In this document: piece by piece, positions 32,946 through 44,143 of the stretch | How positions within the stretch are numbered: position 1 is the stretch's first letter | Layout of the letters: each line of letters opens with the position of its first letter | The notes under the pieces: model-generated | Databases searched by the model: none | Seen by the model: only the letters and a program-made list of their open reading frames with translations | What the model was told of the DNA's origin: nothing | From: Excoecaria cochinchinensis | Taxonomy: Eukaryota; Streptophyta; Magnoliopsida; Malpighiales; Euphorbiaceae | DNA: 64,000 bases | NCBI GenBank assembly: GCA_947683425.1 | Contig: CANTUQ010000112.1 | Location: 12,477,501 to 12,541,500, forward strand | Direction of reading: 5' to 3' | Translations under genes and position numbers: made by a program

Positions 32946-33193
32946 AACACTTATCTTTTAGATTTTTGCAGTTTCGAATCTTGATAATTATATCTCATAT
33001 ATTCATCATAATTCAAAATGCTCCCACTAAGATCAATTTCCATACTCCCACTAGAGTCAATTTCAAATTGTCGGTGCAGAACACTTATCCTTTTAGATTT
33101 TTGCAGTTTCGAATCTTGATAATTATATCTCATATATTCATCATAATTCAAAATGCTCCCACTAGGATCAATTTCCATACTCCCACTAGAGTC
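32931..33193 (-). repeat. Tandem duplication in the E3 integrase-RT linker
   Basis: Two head-to-tail copies of about 134-135 bp (32931-33064 and 33065-33193), coding repeats with SGSILNYDEYMRYNYQDSK. The copies differ by a few bases, one of them a single-base deletion. Confidence 0.92.
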
Positions 33194-34190
33194 TGGAATA
33201 CTCCCACTGAAAATAGGGTCTCAAAGATCCGGATCGTTTGGTGGAGGAAGGTCTTGACCTCCCTGCCACTCAGATGGAGTGATCCTGATAGTTTATCTTT
33301 TCAAGTTTTATAGAAAGTGAAATTAAGCCCAAATATGAAAATTCATTCTTTAAGAATATAATATCTCATAATTCAAATTCTGTCATAGTGCCATTCTCTT
33401 GCTCACCCATGAAAATGTATCCTTTTGATACTTTAGAATATCTTATAAAGATACTCTTTTTACCTCAAGGTCCCAATTTACCAAATTTACTACAGGTGCC
33501 ATAGACATAAGAAGCACAATCCCAGGGTCGCAAATGGCTTAGGATAGGGTGTTGATCAGTCCATAACTCATAAGATGTGGAAGAGATAGACTTAAAGGGC
33601 ACACGGTTTAAAATATATGTGACAGTTAATAAAGCATCTCGCTAATAGGAGGTTGGCAAATTTGCCTCCACCATCATAGATCTAACCATACCTAAGAGAA
33701 TCCTATTTTTTCTTTTCACAACACCATTTTATTGTCCAGTTTTAGGAATAGACAATTGATGCTCAATCCCTTTTTCATCACATAAAACCTCAAATTCAGG
33801 TGAAAAATATTCCTGACCTCTATCAGTTCTTAAATATTTAATATTTCTATATAATTGATTTTTAATTAAGTTCATATAAGTTTTGAAGTAACTCAATGCT
33901 TTTGACTTGTGAGAAATCAAATAGACATGACATCATACCTAGTATAGTCATCTATAAATATGATAAAGTAGTAGGCTCTATACCTTGCCCTTACATTCAT
34001 TGGACCACATATGTTAGAATGAATAAACTGCCGTGGAAATTTAGTTCTAGTTCCATTTTTAAATGATTTTCTAACTAGTTTTGCTTTTAAGCAATGCTCT
34101 CAAATAGTTATTTAAGTCACTTAACAAACTCACTTTGGCTAACTAACTCATTCAGTCTTGCCCGATGTGGTTTAATCTAGCATGCCACAA
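33194..34190 (-). pseudogene. E3 copia integrase
   Basis: Minus-strand integrase remnant. GAG_pre-type LWHARLNHIGQ is at the right (about 34160), and core motif LRTDRGQEYFSPEFEVLCDE near 33780-33850 supplies the second Asp and the Glu. Stops and frameshifts lie throughout, and the segment from about 33200 to 33720 is too worn to translate cleanly. Confidence 0.82.
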
Positions 34191-35217
34191 TTTCATATTA
34201 TTCTTATAATTATGTGAAGATGAAGAAATTAAAGAAAAACTAATTTTATCCATAATAATAAAATCGTTCAGCATACAACAAGAACCATAATAAATATCAT
34301 CCAAGCATAAGTGCATACTAATATCCTTAAAAAATAAATCAAAAACATGTTTCATTAAAGCAAGAACAAAAATTAAATTCCTACGAATATTTGGGATATA
34401 ATGTACATCATGTAGGATTAGGGTTCGACATTCGCACAAGACTAATCTACACATGCTAATCCCTTGAACTGCCACTTTGGCATTATTTCCTACATAAATC
34501 CATTTAGCTCCATTTAGAATTCGCCAAAATTCAACAAATCCATCTAAGCCCTTTGTTACGTGGTACATTGCTCCTAAGTCTATTATCCACAAAAGATGAA
34601 ATTCAGAAAAGAATACAGAACTAGATACACTAGTTTCACTCACTTTTGAGTCAGTATAGTGTATTTTTTTAGGCATAGTGCATTCTCTTGCATAATGTCC
34701 TTTCTGTTGGCAATTGGAATATTTCACTTTTGAAACGTTTATCCTCTTCTTGCCTTTGAACCTTTTATAATTTTATTCCTTTTTTTGTTTTTATTTTTTC
34801 TAGCCTGTTCCTTATCCTAACTTTTGAAGCTTTTTCTCTTGTTCCGGTTAAAGCTCATTCCACTAGAATGAGATTATGCAATATGGACTTTGGCATTAAC
34901 CTTAATAGTAGCCAGATGGTCCTCTTCAAGCTCCAAATGATGAGCGATATCTTCAAATGTCTTTATACTGTCCATATGAGTTAGTTGTCTGTTCATATGC
35001 TCCCAATTATTGGGTAAGAAATTGATAACAACTTGGACCTACTGCTCGTCATTTAACTTATGACCCTAGCCACTAACTTCACTTAGCATATTTTACATCT
35101 CTTTTAGATGTTTCTACATCAATTGATCATAATTTTCTGACAGGTATCAAATTTGATCATTAATGATCGAAGTTTAGTCAGAGTCACACCTCCAAACTTC
35201 TCCCGTAAAGCGATCCA
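34152..35217 (-). pseudogene. E3 copia Gag C-terminus and protease
   Basis: Contains a damaged zinc knuckle (YSNCQQKGHYAREC, first Cys changed to Tyr) near 34690-34730. The protease has WIIDLGAMYHVT where intact copia elements have a D-S-G core. From 34760 to 35217 lies the Gag middle part, leading to the E4 insertion site. The ATCCA target duplication at 35213-35217 marks the break; Gag continues at 43843. Confidence 0.82.
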
Positions 35218-36656
35218 TGTTAAGTGCCTAATGTTGCATATTTTAACATGTTTTTCATCACTTTCATGCATTTAATTCTAGCTTAAATTAGTACTTTTTA
35301 CTTGTTTTATGATTTTGGTCTTTGTAGGATCAAAATGGTAGAAAGGAAACAAATTAAAGCTAAAGGGAGTGAATTTGGAACAACCATGAAAGTGCAAGAA
35401 ATTCTGAAGTGAAAAGCTGATCTTGGGCTTAGCCTTGCCCAAGGCTAAGGGGCAAGGCTAAGGAGCTGCCTTGCCCAAGGCCAACAGCCAAGACGCGAAC
35501 AGAGTGCAGTTTTCAGATTTATTTTAATCCGAAGTTGACCTAGCCGCCACCTTTTCTCAATCTGATTTTTAGGGATAATTATGCTGTAATTAAGGGGATA
35601 TTAGGCAGTATTTTTAGTAGGATAATATTACATTTAATATTTGTAATTTATTTTCCAAGTTTAGATAGGATTTTATCTCTTTCCTAACTTATCTAGGTTA
35701 GACTCTTATATCACCTAGGAAGAACGTGAACAGTAGGATCTTCTTTTTTCTTCTTCATCTACGTTTTTCTAAGGCTGTAACAGGGAGTTTTATTTTCTTA
35801 ATTTAATTTTATTTTGATTTTCTTGCAATTATGTGTGGCTAAATACTCTTGTTTCAGTTAAAGATCAATTCAAAGCCAGGTTTATATTCACTGTGAGATT
35901 GTTGCAATGATTTATTGTTCTTAATTTCATATAATGTTCATGTTATCTACTGAAGTTTAGAGAAACCATATCTCGATTATTATTTATTTCATGTTCAATG
36001 AGGCGTCGTTGTTCATTTAATTAAATAATATATTGCTAGTTGAATTTACTAGATCCGTAATTGTTTAGTGAAGTCAACAATAAGTGGCAATCAGTGTAGC
36101 TTCCTCACAAGGGCTGTTATGTTGAGTAGATGCATGATTGAGTCTAAATTGATCTCGCGTGAGGTTGGTTGGCTTAGGTCAGGTCTTTCTATTTCATTAA
36201 TGCTGTCAATGAATTAAATCCTTGCGCGTGTTTAGGGTTATTTATTGGTTAGGAATTAATTATAGTCTTACTTGATTAATTCATTAATACGGAAAGATTA
36301 GGTCGGGAGCGCGAAGCCGACGGCTATAACTGGCCCATTGTTTGATTTTTAGATTTATTCTTTCGTCAATGATCAGTTGAATTAAATCTGTGCTGCGAAT
36401 ATCTTTAACTGGAATTTACCATCTATTGAATTTTCTTTTAAATCAATTTACTGCTTGTTATTTATTTCTTTACATTCATCATCTGTTAGCTTTTAGTTTA
36501 TCAAAATCCCCATTTTTATATTTTTATTATTAAAATCTGGTTATTTAGAATTAATTCAGTGCTAGTCTCTGTGGATTCGACCCTTTCTTACCCTATTTGC
36601 AATTTATTTGATAGGTTAATTAAGGTATTTATTTTTGGTGGCTTCGACACCCATCA
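35218..36656 (+). repeat. E4 5' LTR
   Basis: Starts TGTTAAGTGCC and ends CACCCATCA. 1439 bp, the same length as the 3' copy. A GC-richer cluster of TTGCCCAAGG and GGCAAGGC words at 35423-35485 can fold. Differences from the 3' copy that I see: C/A in CCGCCACCTTT, A/G in CATCTACG, T/C in GGCGTCG and T/C in CAACAATAAG. Confidence 0.96.
35423..35485 (+). repeat. Inverted-repeat cluster in the E4 LTR
   Basis: Alternating CCTTGCCCAAGG and GGGGCAAGGC words within 63 bp; repeated in the 3' LTR at 42609-42671. Confidence 0.75.
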
Positions 36657-36661
36657 AATTT

Positions 36662-36679
36662 TGGCGCCGTTGCCGGGGA
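36662..36679 (+). other. E4 primer binding site (tRNA-Asp)
   Basis: TGGCGCCGTTGCCGGGGA, five bases after the LTR. It matches the 3' end of plant tRNA-Asp over all 18 bases as I recall that tRNA. This is the classic primer site of Athila elements. Confidence 0.88.
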
Positions 36680-36705
36680 CTAGTCTAATTTGATTTAATT
36701 TGTTA

Positions 36706-39372
36706 ATGACCAGGTCTGAAATTCTGGGAGAAATTTTATTTGATTCGGAAATTGAAAAAACAGCCCGGAGATTGAGAAAAGAAACAAGGATACGCAAGGA
36801 ACTTGCTGAAAATTCTTCACGACAGCAGCAAGAAGAGGAGGAAACTGATTTTACTGACTTTCCAGCAGAATTAGAAGAGGAAAGAATGGCAGAAAGGACG
36901 TTGAGAGAATTGAATGCACCCCCTTTGAACCAACAGCCCCTGTGCATAACTTATCCAGCCTTAGACACCGGTTTCGAACTAAAATCGGGGCTGATTCACT
37001 TATTACCCACATTTCGTGGCTTAGAGAATGAAGACCCTCACAAACATTTGAAGGAATTTCATGTGGTTTGTTCTGGTATGAGGCCACAAGGAGTTACTGA
37101 AGAGCAAGTGAAATTAAGGGCCTTTCCATTCTCATTGGCTGATTCGGCAAAAGAGTGGTTATTAAATTTACCATCAGGAACGATCACAACGTGGACTGAT
37201 ATGTTAAGAATGTTCCTGGATAAATTTTTTCCAGCCTCTAGAGCCGCTGTAATTCGGAGAGAAATAAGTGGAATTAGGCAAAAGGATGTGGAGTCACTTC
37301 ATGACTATTGGGAAAGATTCAAAAAATTATGTGCAAGCTGCCCCCAATATGGAATCACCGATCAGTCCCTTATTCAGTATTTTTATGAGGGTATGTTGAG
37401 TATGGAGAGAAGGATGATAGATGCAGCAAGTGGGGGAAGTCTCAACAATAAAACCCCTACCCAAGCACGTGAGTTGATACAGGATATGGCAGCCACTTCC
37501 CAACAGTTTGGAAGATATCAGGACCCTCCAAGAAGAGTACATGAGGTAAGCTCTTCTTCCATTGAAGATAAACTGAATGCTCTAACTGTTCTTGTGCAAA
37601 ATATGGCTTTAGGTACATCTTCACAAGCAAGAGTATGTGGAATATGTGCATATGCTGGACATCCAACAGACATGTGCCCAACACTGCAAGAAGACTCACA
37701 AGAGCAAGCAAATGCGATGGGAGGATATTCTGGACAGCCCTACAGGAAATATGATCCATATTCCAACACATATAATCCAGGGTGGAGAGATCATCCCAAT
37801 TTCAGCTATGGAGCTAGGCAACAAAATCCACAGCAACCATTCCAGCCTAGACAACCACAACAACCTGCTCAACCAGCTCCTAAACAAGGTACGAGTCTTG
37901 AGGATGATGTTCATTCTTTAACTAATAATGTGCATGATCTCCAGCAGCATGTAAAGAAATCAGACTCAAGGCTTCAGAATTTGGAGACACAAATAAGCCA
38001 AATAGCACAATCCTTGAGTAGAATTGAGTCCCAAGGACGTTTGCCCTCACAAACCATAGAAAATCCAAGACAAAATGTGAGTGCAATTATTTTAAGAAGT
38101 GGAAAAGAGGTCGAACAGCTCCTGCCTAAGAAAAGTGACCAGAAACTGGTAAGAAAAGCTGAAAAAGAGGTAAAAATTGAGGAAAATGAGCAACTAAAAG
38201 ACAGAAATTCAGAACAACCCCCAGCTATAGTCATCCAACCCCCGTTTCCTGAGAGATTGGCCAAATCTAAGAAAGAGAAAGAGGAAAAAGACATCTTCGA
38301 GATATTTCGTAAGGTTGAGGTAAATATTCCTTTAATAGATGCTATTAAACAGATACCTCGATATGCAAAATTTCTTAAAGAGCTTTGTACTAACAAGAAA
38401 AAACAGGTTGGCTATGAGAAAATAACTGTGAGTGAGAATGTTTCAGCTGTACTTGAAAGAAAATTGCCAAAAAAATGCAAGGATCAAGGTATGTTTGCTA
38501 TTCCCTGTCAAATAGGTAATGTTAGCATTAAGAAAGCAATGTGTGACTTAGGTGCATCAATAAATGTTATGCCTCTGTCAATTTATTCTTCTTTAAACGC
38601 TGGGCCTTTAGAAGAAACAGGAATAGTAATTCAGCTTGCTAATAGGTCAATTGTTTATCCTGAAGGATTATTAGAGAATGTTTTAGTGCAAGTTAATGGC
38701 TTAATTTTTCCAGCTGATTTTTATGTTATTGATATGGATGATGATAACAAATCTTTGGAGTCATCTGAAATTTTATTGGGAAGACCTTTTCTTAAAACAG
38801 CTAGGACCAAAATAGATGTGTATGCAGGTATACTTACTATGGAATTTGATGGTAAGATGGAAAAATTTAATGTTTATGACGCCATGAAAAATCCTAGTGA
38901 TTTACCTTCTGTTTGTGGTGTAGATAAAATTGAGCCTTTAACTCCTCCAATGTTTGAATTGAATAAGGATGACAAGTTACAGGTAACTTTGGGTGATGAT
39001 ATAAATGTGGATAGCACTAATACATTGGAAAAGAAGCTGGATTTGGAAGCAAATTTACAAAAAATAGTGCATGAACTTGCAGCCTTAAAGGAAACAAACA
39101 ATTCTCCTCCTTGGGGCATTGATCAATTTTATGTTTATAATTCGAAGAAGAATGCTGATTATGTGTCCAATATTTTTGAAGTAGATGTTACTGCACATTC
39201 AGTAAATGAATCTTTTGAATTGAGTGATAATTCAAACAATTTAAATTTTTCATATTATTTGGACTCTACTTTCAAAAATCCTAACAGTTTTGAAAAAAAT
39301 TTGGTAGTTGATGCCAATTTGCAGGAATTAATGAATGGAAGGACATTGAAATGGGATTTAAGACCAGTTTGA
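36706..39372 (+). CDS. gag-pro: E4 Gag-Protease polyprotein
   Basis: 888 codons, intact, starting at the first ATG, 26 bp after the PBS. The charged N-terminus is followed by LLPTFRGLENEDPHKHL and a gag capsid domain (FPFSLADSAKEWLLNLP near residues 139-175, then FKKLCASCPQYG). The zinc knuckle CGICAYAGHPTDMC begins at residue 311. A Gln/Pro-rich stretch and a coiled-coil-like region (near 415-450) follow, then the aspartic protease with CDLGASINVMPLSIY, its Asp at residue 614, and LLGRPFLKTART. The C-terminal 150 residues are acidic and resemble no domain I know. The ORF ends before any RT. Gag would form particles and the protease would mature them. The open frame and near-identical LTRs suggest recent activity. 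Confidence 0.95.
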   Translation: MTRSEILGEILFDSEIEKTARRLRKETRIRKELAENSSRQQQEEEETDFTDFPAELEEERMAERTLRELNAPPLNQQPLCITYPALDTGFELKSGLIHLLPTFRGLENEDPHKHLKEFHVVCSGMRPQGVTEEQVKLRAFPFSLADSAKEWLLNLPSGTITTWTDMLRMFLDKFFPASRAAVIRREISGIRQKDVESLHDYWERFKKLCASCPQYGITDQSLIQYFYEGMLSMERRMIDAASGGSLNNKTPTQARELIQDMAATSQQFGRYQDPPRRVHEVSSSSIEDKLNALTVLVQNMALGTSSQARVCGICAYAGHPTDMCPTLQEDSQEQANAMGGYSGQPYRKYDPYSNTYNPGWRDHPNFSYGARQQNPQQPFQPRQPQQPAQPAPKQGTSLEDDVHSLTNNVHDLQQHVKKSDSRLQNLETQISQIAQSLSRIESQGRLPSQTIENPRQNVSAIILRSGKEVEQLLPKKSDQKLVRKAEKEVKIEENEQLKDRNSEQPPAIVIQPPFPERLAKSKKEKEEKDIFEIFRKVEVNIPLIDAIKQIPRYAKFLKELCTNKKKQVGYEKITVSENVSAVLERKLPKKCKDQGMFAIPCQIGNVSIKKAMCDLGASINVMPLSIYSSLNAGPLEETGIVIQLANRSIVYPEGLLENVLVQVNGLIFPADFYVIDMDDDNKSLESSEILLGRPFLKTARTKIDVYAGILTMEFDGKMEKFNVYDAMKNPSDLPSVCGVDKIEPLTPPMFELNKDDKLQVTLGDDINVDSTNTLEKKLDLEANLQKIVHELAALKETNNSPPWGIDQFYVYNSKKNADYVSNIFEVDVTAHSVNESFELSDNSNNLNFSYYLDSTFKNPNSFEKNLVVDANLQELMNGRTLKWDLRPV

Positions 39373-39954
39373 GAGACGTTGAAACTCATTAATGTCTGGC
39401 CAAAGACGTTAAATAGAGGCGCTTCTGTGAGGCAACCCACTTTTTAGCCTTGTTCAAGGCTAACAGATACCTATTTAAATTTAATTGCAATTTTATTTAT
39501 TTTATTTTAGTTTACTGTCTTCTTAACCTTGATTGCATTCTCATGGTTAACTTCAATTCTTTTTCTTCACAGGTACGTTGGTAACAAATGGGCAATTCAG
39601 AATGATAAGCATTGGATATTTATTTTGAGCATAATGGTTCAAGCAAACTAATGTCATGTTATGAGGAATAAGTAGTGAGGGGTGGTTTAAATGGAGTTTT
39701 TGATGGGTCTTAATTTAATCTTTTGAATTGCAGGCAATCTTCAATTTATTCTGGCTTTAATGGGTCTGTTGGGTTACTGTGTTTTAATTCTTTGGCTTTT
39801 CTACTCCAATGGGTTTTATTTCTATTTTTAATTCAATTGAGTTATTTTACTTCACTTTAGTTAATTTATTTTACCCATTTGCCATTATTTTCTTTTACCC
39901 TAACAAAATTAATTTACATCTCTAATTTTACTTTCACTCTACAGCTCACAAGCT

Positions 39955-40540
39955 TCCATCCACCGGCCACCGGTTCACCACCGATCAGCAGCCCCGACGC
40001 CAACAACCCGCCACATCCCGCCGCGGACAACCACCCAGCAGACCGTCACCGGCGTACGCCCACCAGCCCGTCACCGTCGCACCTGCAGATCCGCCGACCA
40101 ATCACTCCTCTCCAACAGCCACCCGATCTCCTCACCGCGCGATTCCACCAGCCCGACGCATCACCAACTCCAGCCGCCATCGATCGCCGCCCAAGTTCCA
40201 CACACCGACCACCGTCGCGCATCTGCTCTCCCTTCGCGCGAATGCCGCACTTCTTCGCAACGCCACCACCGTTTACCACCGATCAGCGACGATCCCCTCA
40301 CTAGTCCATCGATCTCCTCACCGGCGGTTCCCAAAGCTCCACTCTCCGATCTCCCCCATCCACCATCGTGCGATCAACAGCAGCCACCGCGCGCATCACC
40401 AACCAGTAGATCGGACGTCGCGAGTCGCCGCCGCCCCGCTCCTCCACCAGATTTTCGCCCAACAGCCACCAACGCAGATCCAGGTCCCTACACGCATGCT
40501 CCTTCAGCCAACGAGTCCCAGTAGCTGCGAACCAGCAAAG
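39955..40540 (+). other. C-rich skewed block in E4
   Basis: About 590 bp rich in C over G with many CCACC, CGCC and CACCG words, unlike the AT-rich flanks. Translation gives a Pro/Arg/Ser-rich low-complexity chain without a start codon. It may be captured foreign sequence or a regulatory/RNA segment. Confidence 0.7.
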
Positions 40541-40636
40541 CAGAGTACCTCTGCTAAGAACAGGGCAGTTTTCTCCATTTACATTTTTATTTTATTTGGT
40601 TATGTTACTCTTCGCCCCACGTTGTTGTGTCATTCC

Positions 40637-40676
40637 GCATTGGGGACAATGTGAGGAGAAAGTGTGGGGGAGGAGT
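40637..40676 (+). other. Athila-type purine-rich motif
   Basis: GCATTGGGGACAATGTG followed by AGTGTGGGGG. From memory, similar GGGGACAATG...GTGTGGGGG motifs follow pol in many Athila elements and may serve as an internal polypurine tract. A related GCTTGAGGACAAGCATTGG lies at 42369-42387. Confidence 0.5.
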
Positions 40677-41865
40677 TTGATTTAGAAGTGCTTATTTTGT
40701 GACTTTGCGTCGAAATTGTGATTAAAACTGCTGATTTTGCTTGTTGCTGATTTTCACGGTGATTTGAAGTTGATTTTATTGCTGGATTTTGCATCTAATT
40801 GGTTAGATATGTGCTTATTTTGGTCAGATGCTGAAAAATAATTATTTTGGAAGAAATTGTGCATATATTTGTTGGCTTGTTACTTTGATGGGAACTGAAC
40901 TGAGTTGCCCTGCCGTTTTTAGTGCTTAATTGTTAGATGCTTGTGTTGTAATTCTGTTTATTTGGTTGATTCTATGCAAAATTTTGATATATCTACTTTT
41001 ATGAAGTATTTTTGGTGACCATTTTTAGCAGAATTGTGCATGAGTTTTGAGTTAGAGTTTAATTTGGAGTTTACCTGGATATGGGCTTACATTGATGCAT
41101 TTTGTGCTAATTTTTGAAAAAAAATTTCTGGTGGTTGAATTGAATGAATGGCACTTGGCACTTCAGATTCAATATTCCAATGATGAATTCTTTGGTTGAA
41201 ATCATGTTAATTTAGTTAATTTTGTGCAAAACTTTAGATGCAAATGCTCTTATAGAGTATTTGTGGTAACCATTTTGAGGAAAAATTACACATAAGTTTT
41301 GAGTGGCATTTACCTTGGATTAATCTGGCTTGGTTAATTGATGTTTTGGCCATGATTTCTATGCAAAAATACTGTCATCCTCATTAGAATTTTATAACTT
41401 GTCCCCTTGTTCAATGTTACATCCATCTTATTCTTAAATATTTGTTAAGTTTCATTCACAATTCTAGAGAAAAGTGTTTGTCTAAATCAGTTCCAAAATC
41501 ATTTAGTTTTTTATGCATTAATTTGTTAAGCAAGTTTGAGTAGTGTCCACAATTATTTACCCATTTTACATACAATTTATGATGATCTTAATTATTTTTT
41601 GAATTAGAAATATCAAGGTTCAAATTTTTAAGGTGAAATATAAAACTTATGCGTGTATTAAAATTGGATTCTTTGCATATTAGAGATTTGTTAAAACTAT
41701 TTTGGACACTTGTTTGGTATCGTGTGTTGTTAGATTGAGGAACCTGGTTACCAGGAAAAGAAAAATAAAATAAATTTTACTCCGCTGTCCGCTAAAAAAA
41801 AAAAAAAAAAAAAAAAGCAGTTAAGAGTAGAGCTAGTAGCCGCTTGAAACTGTGTGATCTGAGTA

Positions 41866-41993
41866 ACCGAGTGTATGCGGGTCAGAACCGGGTACCCTCG
41901 CGTAAAAAGGACTCTACATTTCTTGTAAGCATTTTAATATTTTCTTTGACTGGAAAGACCGGGTGTATGCGGGTCAGAACCGGGTGCCCTTGT
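41866..41993 (+). repeat. Pair of direct repeats in the E4 3' region
   Basis: GTGTATGCGGGTCAGAACCG occurs at about 41871 and again near 41964, about 93 bp apart, each flanked by ACCGGG-type words. Role unknown. Confidence 0.8.
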
Positions 41994-42388
41994 GTCCACT
42001 ACAGTCTAAGAAAAAAAAAAAAAAAAAAGAAATTGAAATGAAATTCCTGGTTTCTTGTTCCTTTTTCTATTGATAATAATGAAAAATTAAAGTGTCTAAT
42101 TTGGTTTGACAAGTTTTCTTCTATACATTGATTTAATCATAAATTGGGATATAAATTTATGTGTGTTTAATGATTATGAACCTTATTGTATCTAATTTGA
42201 AAAGGTAGTTGAGATACCCATGTCTTGATATGATTCTGTGGTAAATTATTTTTGGATTTCTATCTCTATCTTGCCTTGCATTTTGATTTATTGGGAACTT
42301 AGGGGATTGGAATTTGATATTTGGGTGAATGAACTTTTGAAAGGATTGTGCTTGAGATTTAATTTATGCTTGAGGACAAGCATTGGAT

Positions 42389-42403
42389 AAGTACCGGGGA
42401 ATT
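42389..42403 (+). other. E4 polypurine tract
   Basis: AAGTACCGGGGAATT directly ahead of the 3' LTR; the short purine core GGGGAA is the likely plus-strand primer. Confidence 0.6.
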
Positions 42404-43842
42404 TGTTAAGTGCCTAATGTTGCATATTTTAACATGTTTTTCATCACTTTCATGCATTTAATTCTAGCTTAAATTAGTACTTTTTACTTGTTTTATGATT
42501 TTGGTCTTTGTAGGATCAAAATGGTAGAAAGGAAACAAATTAAAGCTAAAGGGAGTGAATTTGGAACAACCATGAAAGTGCAAGAAATTCTGAAGTGAAA
42601 AGCTGATCTTGGGCTTAGCCTTGCCCAAGGCTAAGGGGCAAGGCTAAGGAGCTGCCTTGCCCAAGGCCAACAGCCAAGACGCGAACAGAGTGCAGTTTTC
42701 AGATTTATTTTAATCCGAAGTTGACCTAGCCGCCACATTTTCTCAATCTGATTTTTAGGGATAATTATGCTGTAATTAAGGGGATATTAGGCAGTATTTT
42801 TAGTAGGATAATATTACATTTAATATTTGTAATTTATTTTCCAAGTTTAGATAGGATTTTATCTCTTTCCTAACTTATCTAGGTTAGACTCTTATATCAC
42901 CTAGGAAGAACGTGAACAGTAGGATCTTCTTTTTTCTTCTTCATCTGCGTTTTTCTAAGGCTGTAACAGGGAGTTTTATTTTCTTAATTTAATTTTATTT
43001 TGATTTTCTTGCAATTATGTGTGGCTAAATACTCTTGTTTCAGTTAAAGATCAATTCAAAGCCAGGTTTATATTCACTGTGAGATTGTTGCAATGATTTA
43101 TTGTTCTTAATTTCATATAATGTTCATGTTATCTACTGAAGTTTAGAGAAACCATATCTCGATTATTATTTATTTCATGTTCAATGAGGCGCCGTTGTTC
43201 ATTTAATTAAATAATATATTGCTAGTTGAATTTACTAGATCCGTAATTGTTTAGTGAAGTCAACAACAAGTGGCAATCAGTGTAGCTTCCTCACAAGGGC
43301 TGTTATGTTGAGTAGATGCATGATTGAGTCTAAATTGATCTCGCGTGAGGTTGGTTGGCTTAGGTCAGGTCTTTCTATTTCATTAATGCTGTCAATGAAT
43401 TAAATCCTTGCGCGTGTTTAGGGTTATTTATTGGTTAGGAATTAATTATAGTCTTACTTGATTAATTCATTAATACGGAAAGATTAGGTCGGGAGCGCGA
43501 AGCCGACGGCTATAACTGGCCCATTGTTTGATTTTTAGATTTATTCTTTCGTCAATGATCAGTTGAATTAAATCTGTGCTGCGAATATCTTTAACTGGAA
43601 TTTACCATCTATTGAATTTTCTTTTAAATCAATTTACTGCTTGTTATTTATTTCTTTACATTCATCATCTGTTAGCTTTTAGTTTATCAAAATCCCCATT
43701 TTTATATTTTTATTATTAAAATCTGGTTATTTAGAATTAATTCAGTGCTAGTCTCTGTGGATTCGACCCTTTCTTACCCTATTTGCAATTTATTTGATAG
43801 GTTAATTAAGGTATTTATTTTTGGTGGCTTCGACACCCATCA
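42404..43842 (+). repeat. E4 3' LTR
   Basis: 1439 bp, nearly identical to 35218-36656, followed by the target duplication ATCCA at 43843-43847. Confidence 0.96.
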
Positions 43843-44143
43843 ATCCACAGATTCATTGCATTTTGATACTTGCAAAACTGCTCAGTGATATTATGATCCA
43901 TTGCACTTAGCAAGATGATTCGAGCAGTTGAGTTTTTCTTTTTCCATGCCATATAGGCATCTCGGTCCCATCTATGCTGGGTTGTTGTGCCGTCCAGGTT
44001 TAGTCATAACTGAACTTAAGAGTTTAATAACCTCTTGCTCTTCAAACATATTAGATCTTCATACTCTAGATTTCGTAATTTTTACCTTTCAATTTCAAAT
44101 CTTTGTTTAGCTTAGTGATAATTGATTTGGAAGCAGTAACCAT
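43843..44143 (-). pseudogene. E3 copia Gag N-terminus
   Basis: Minus-strand Gag start: ATG at 44143, then SIITKLNKDLKLKGKNYEI, AYMAWKKKNSTARIILLSAM and KYQNAMNLW, which reads on into WIALREKFGGV left of E4 (35160-35217). It is typical of UBN2-type copia Gag. Stops near 44066 and 44040 and a frameshift make it a pseudogene. Confidence 0.85.

Larger units (their letters stand above)
39373..42403 (+). other. E4 non-coding internal region
   Basis: About 3 kb with no pol sequence. Pyrimidine-rich stretches ending in CAG occur at 39560-39572 and 39700-39733. Then comes a C-rich block (39955-40540), a purine-rich motif (40637-40676), AT-rich filler, two A-runs (about 41795-41816 and 42010-42028) and a pair of direct repeats. 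The proline-rich frame at 39879-40304 has no ATG and is not called as a gene. Confidence 0.75.
35218..43842 (+). mobile_element. E4: young Athila-like element coding only Gag-Protease
   Basis: 8625 bp with two LTRs of exactly 1439 bp differing at four positions by my count, a tRNA-Asp primer site, one intact 888-codon Gag-Protease ORF, about 3 kb of non-coding sequence and a polypurine tract. The target duplication ATCCA (35213-35217 and 43843-43847) is perfect. RT, RNase H and integrase are wholly absent, so it must use enzymes of another element. It sits in the gag of E3. Confidence 0.96.

Noticed and set aside
33729..34727. Copia ORFs as functional genes
   Set aside because: The zinc knuckle and protease core are damaged and the frame is broken many times between gag and RNase H.
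39879..40304. Proline-rich 141-codon ORF in E4
   Set aside because: No ATG, low-complexity composition from a C-rich block, and no domain; kept as a composition feature only.
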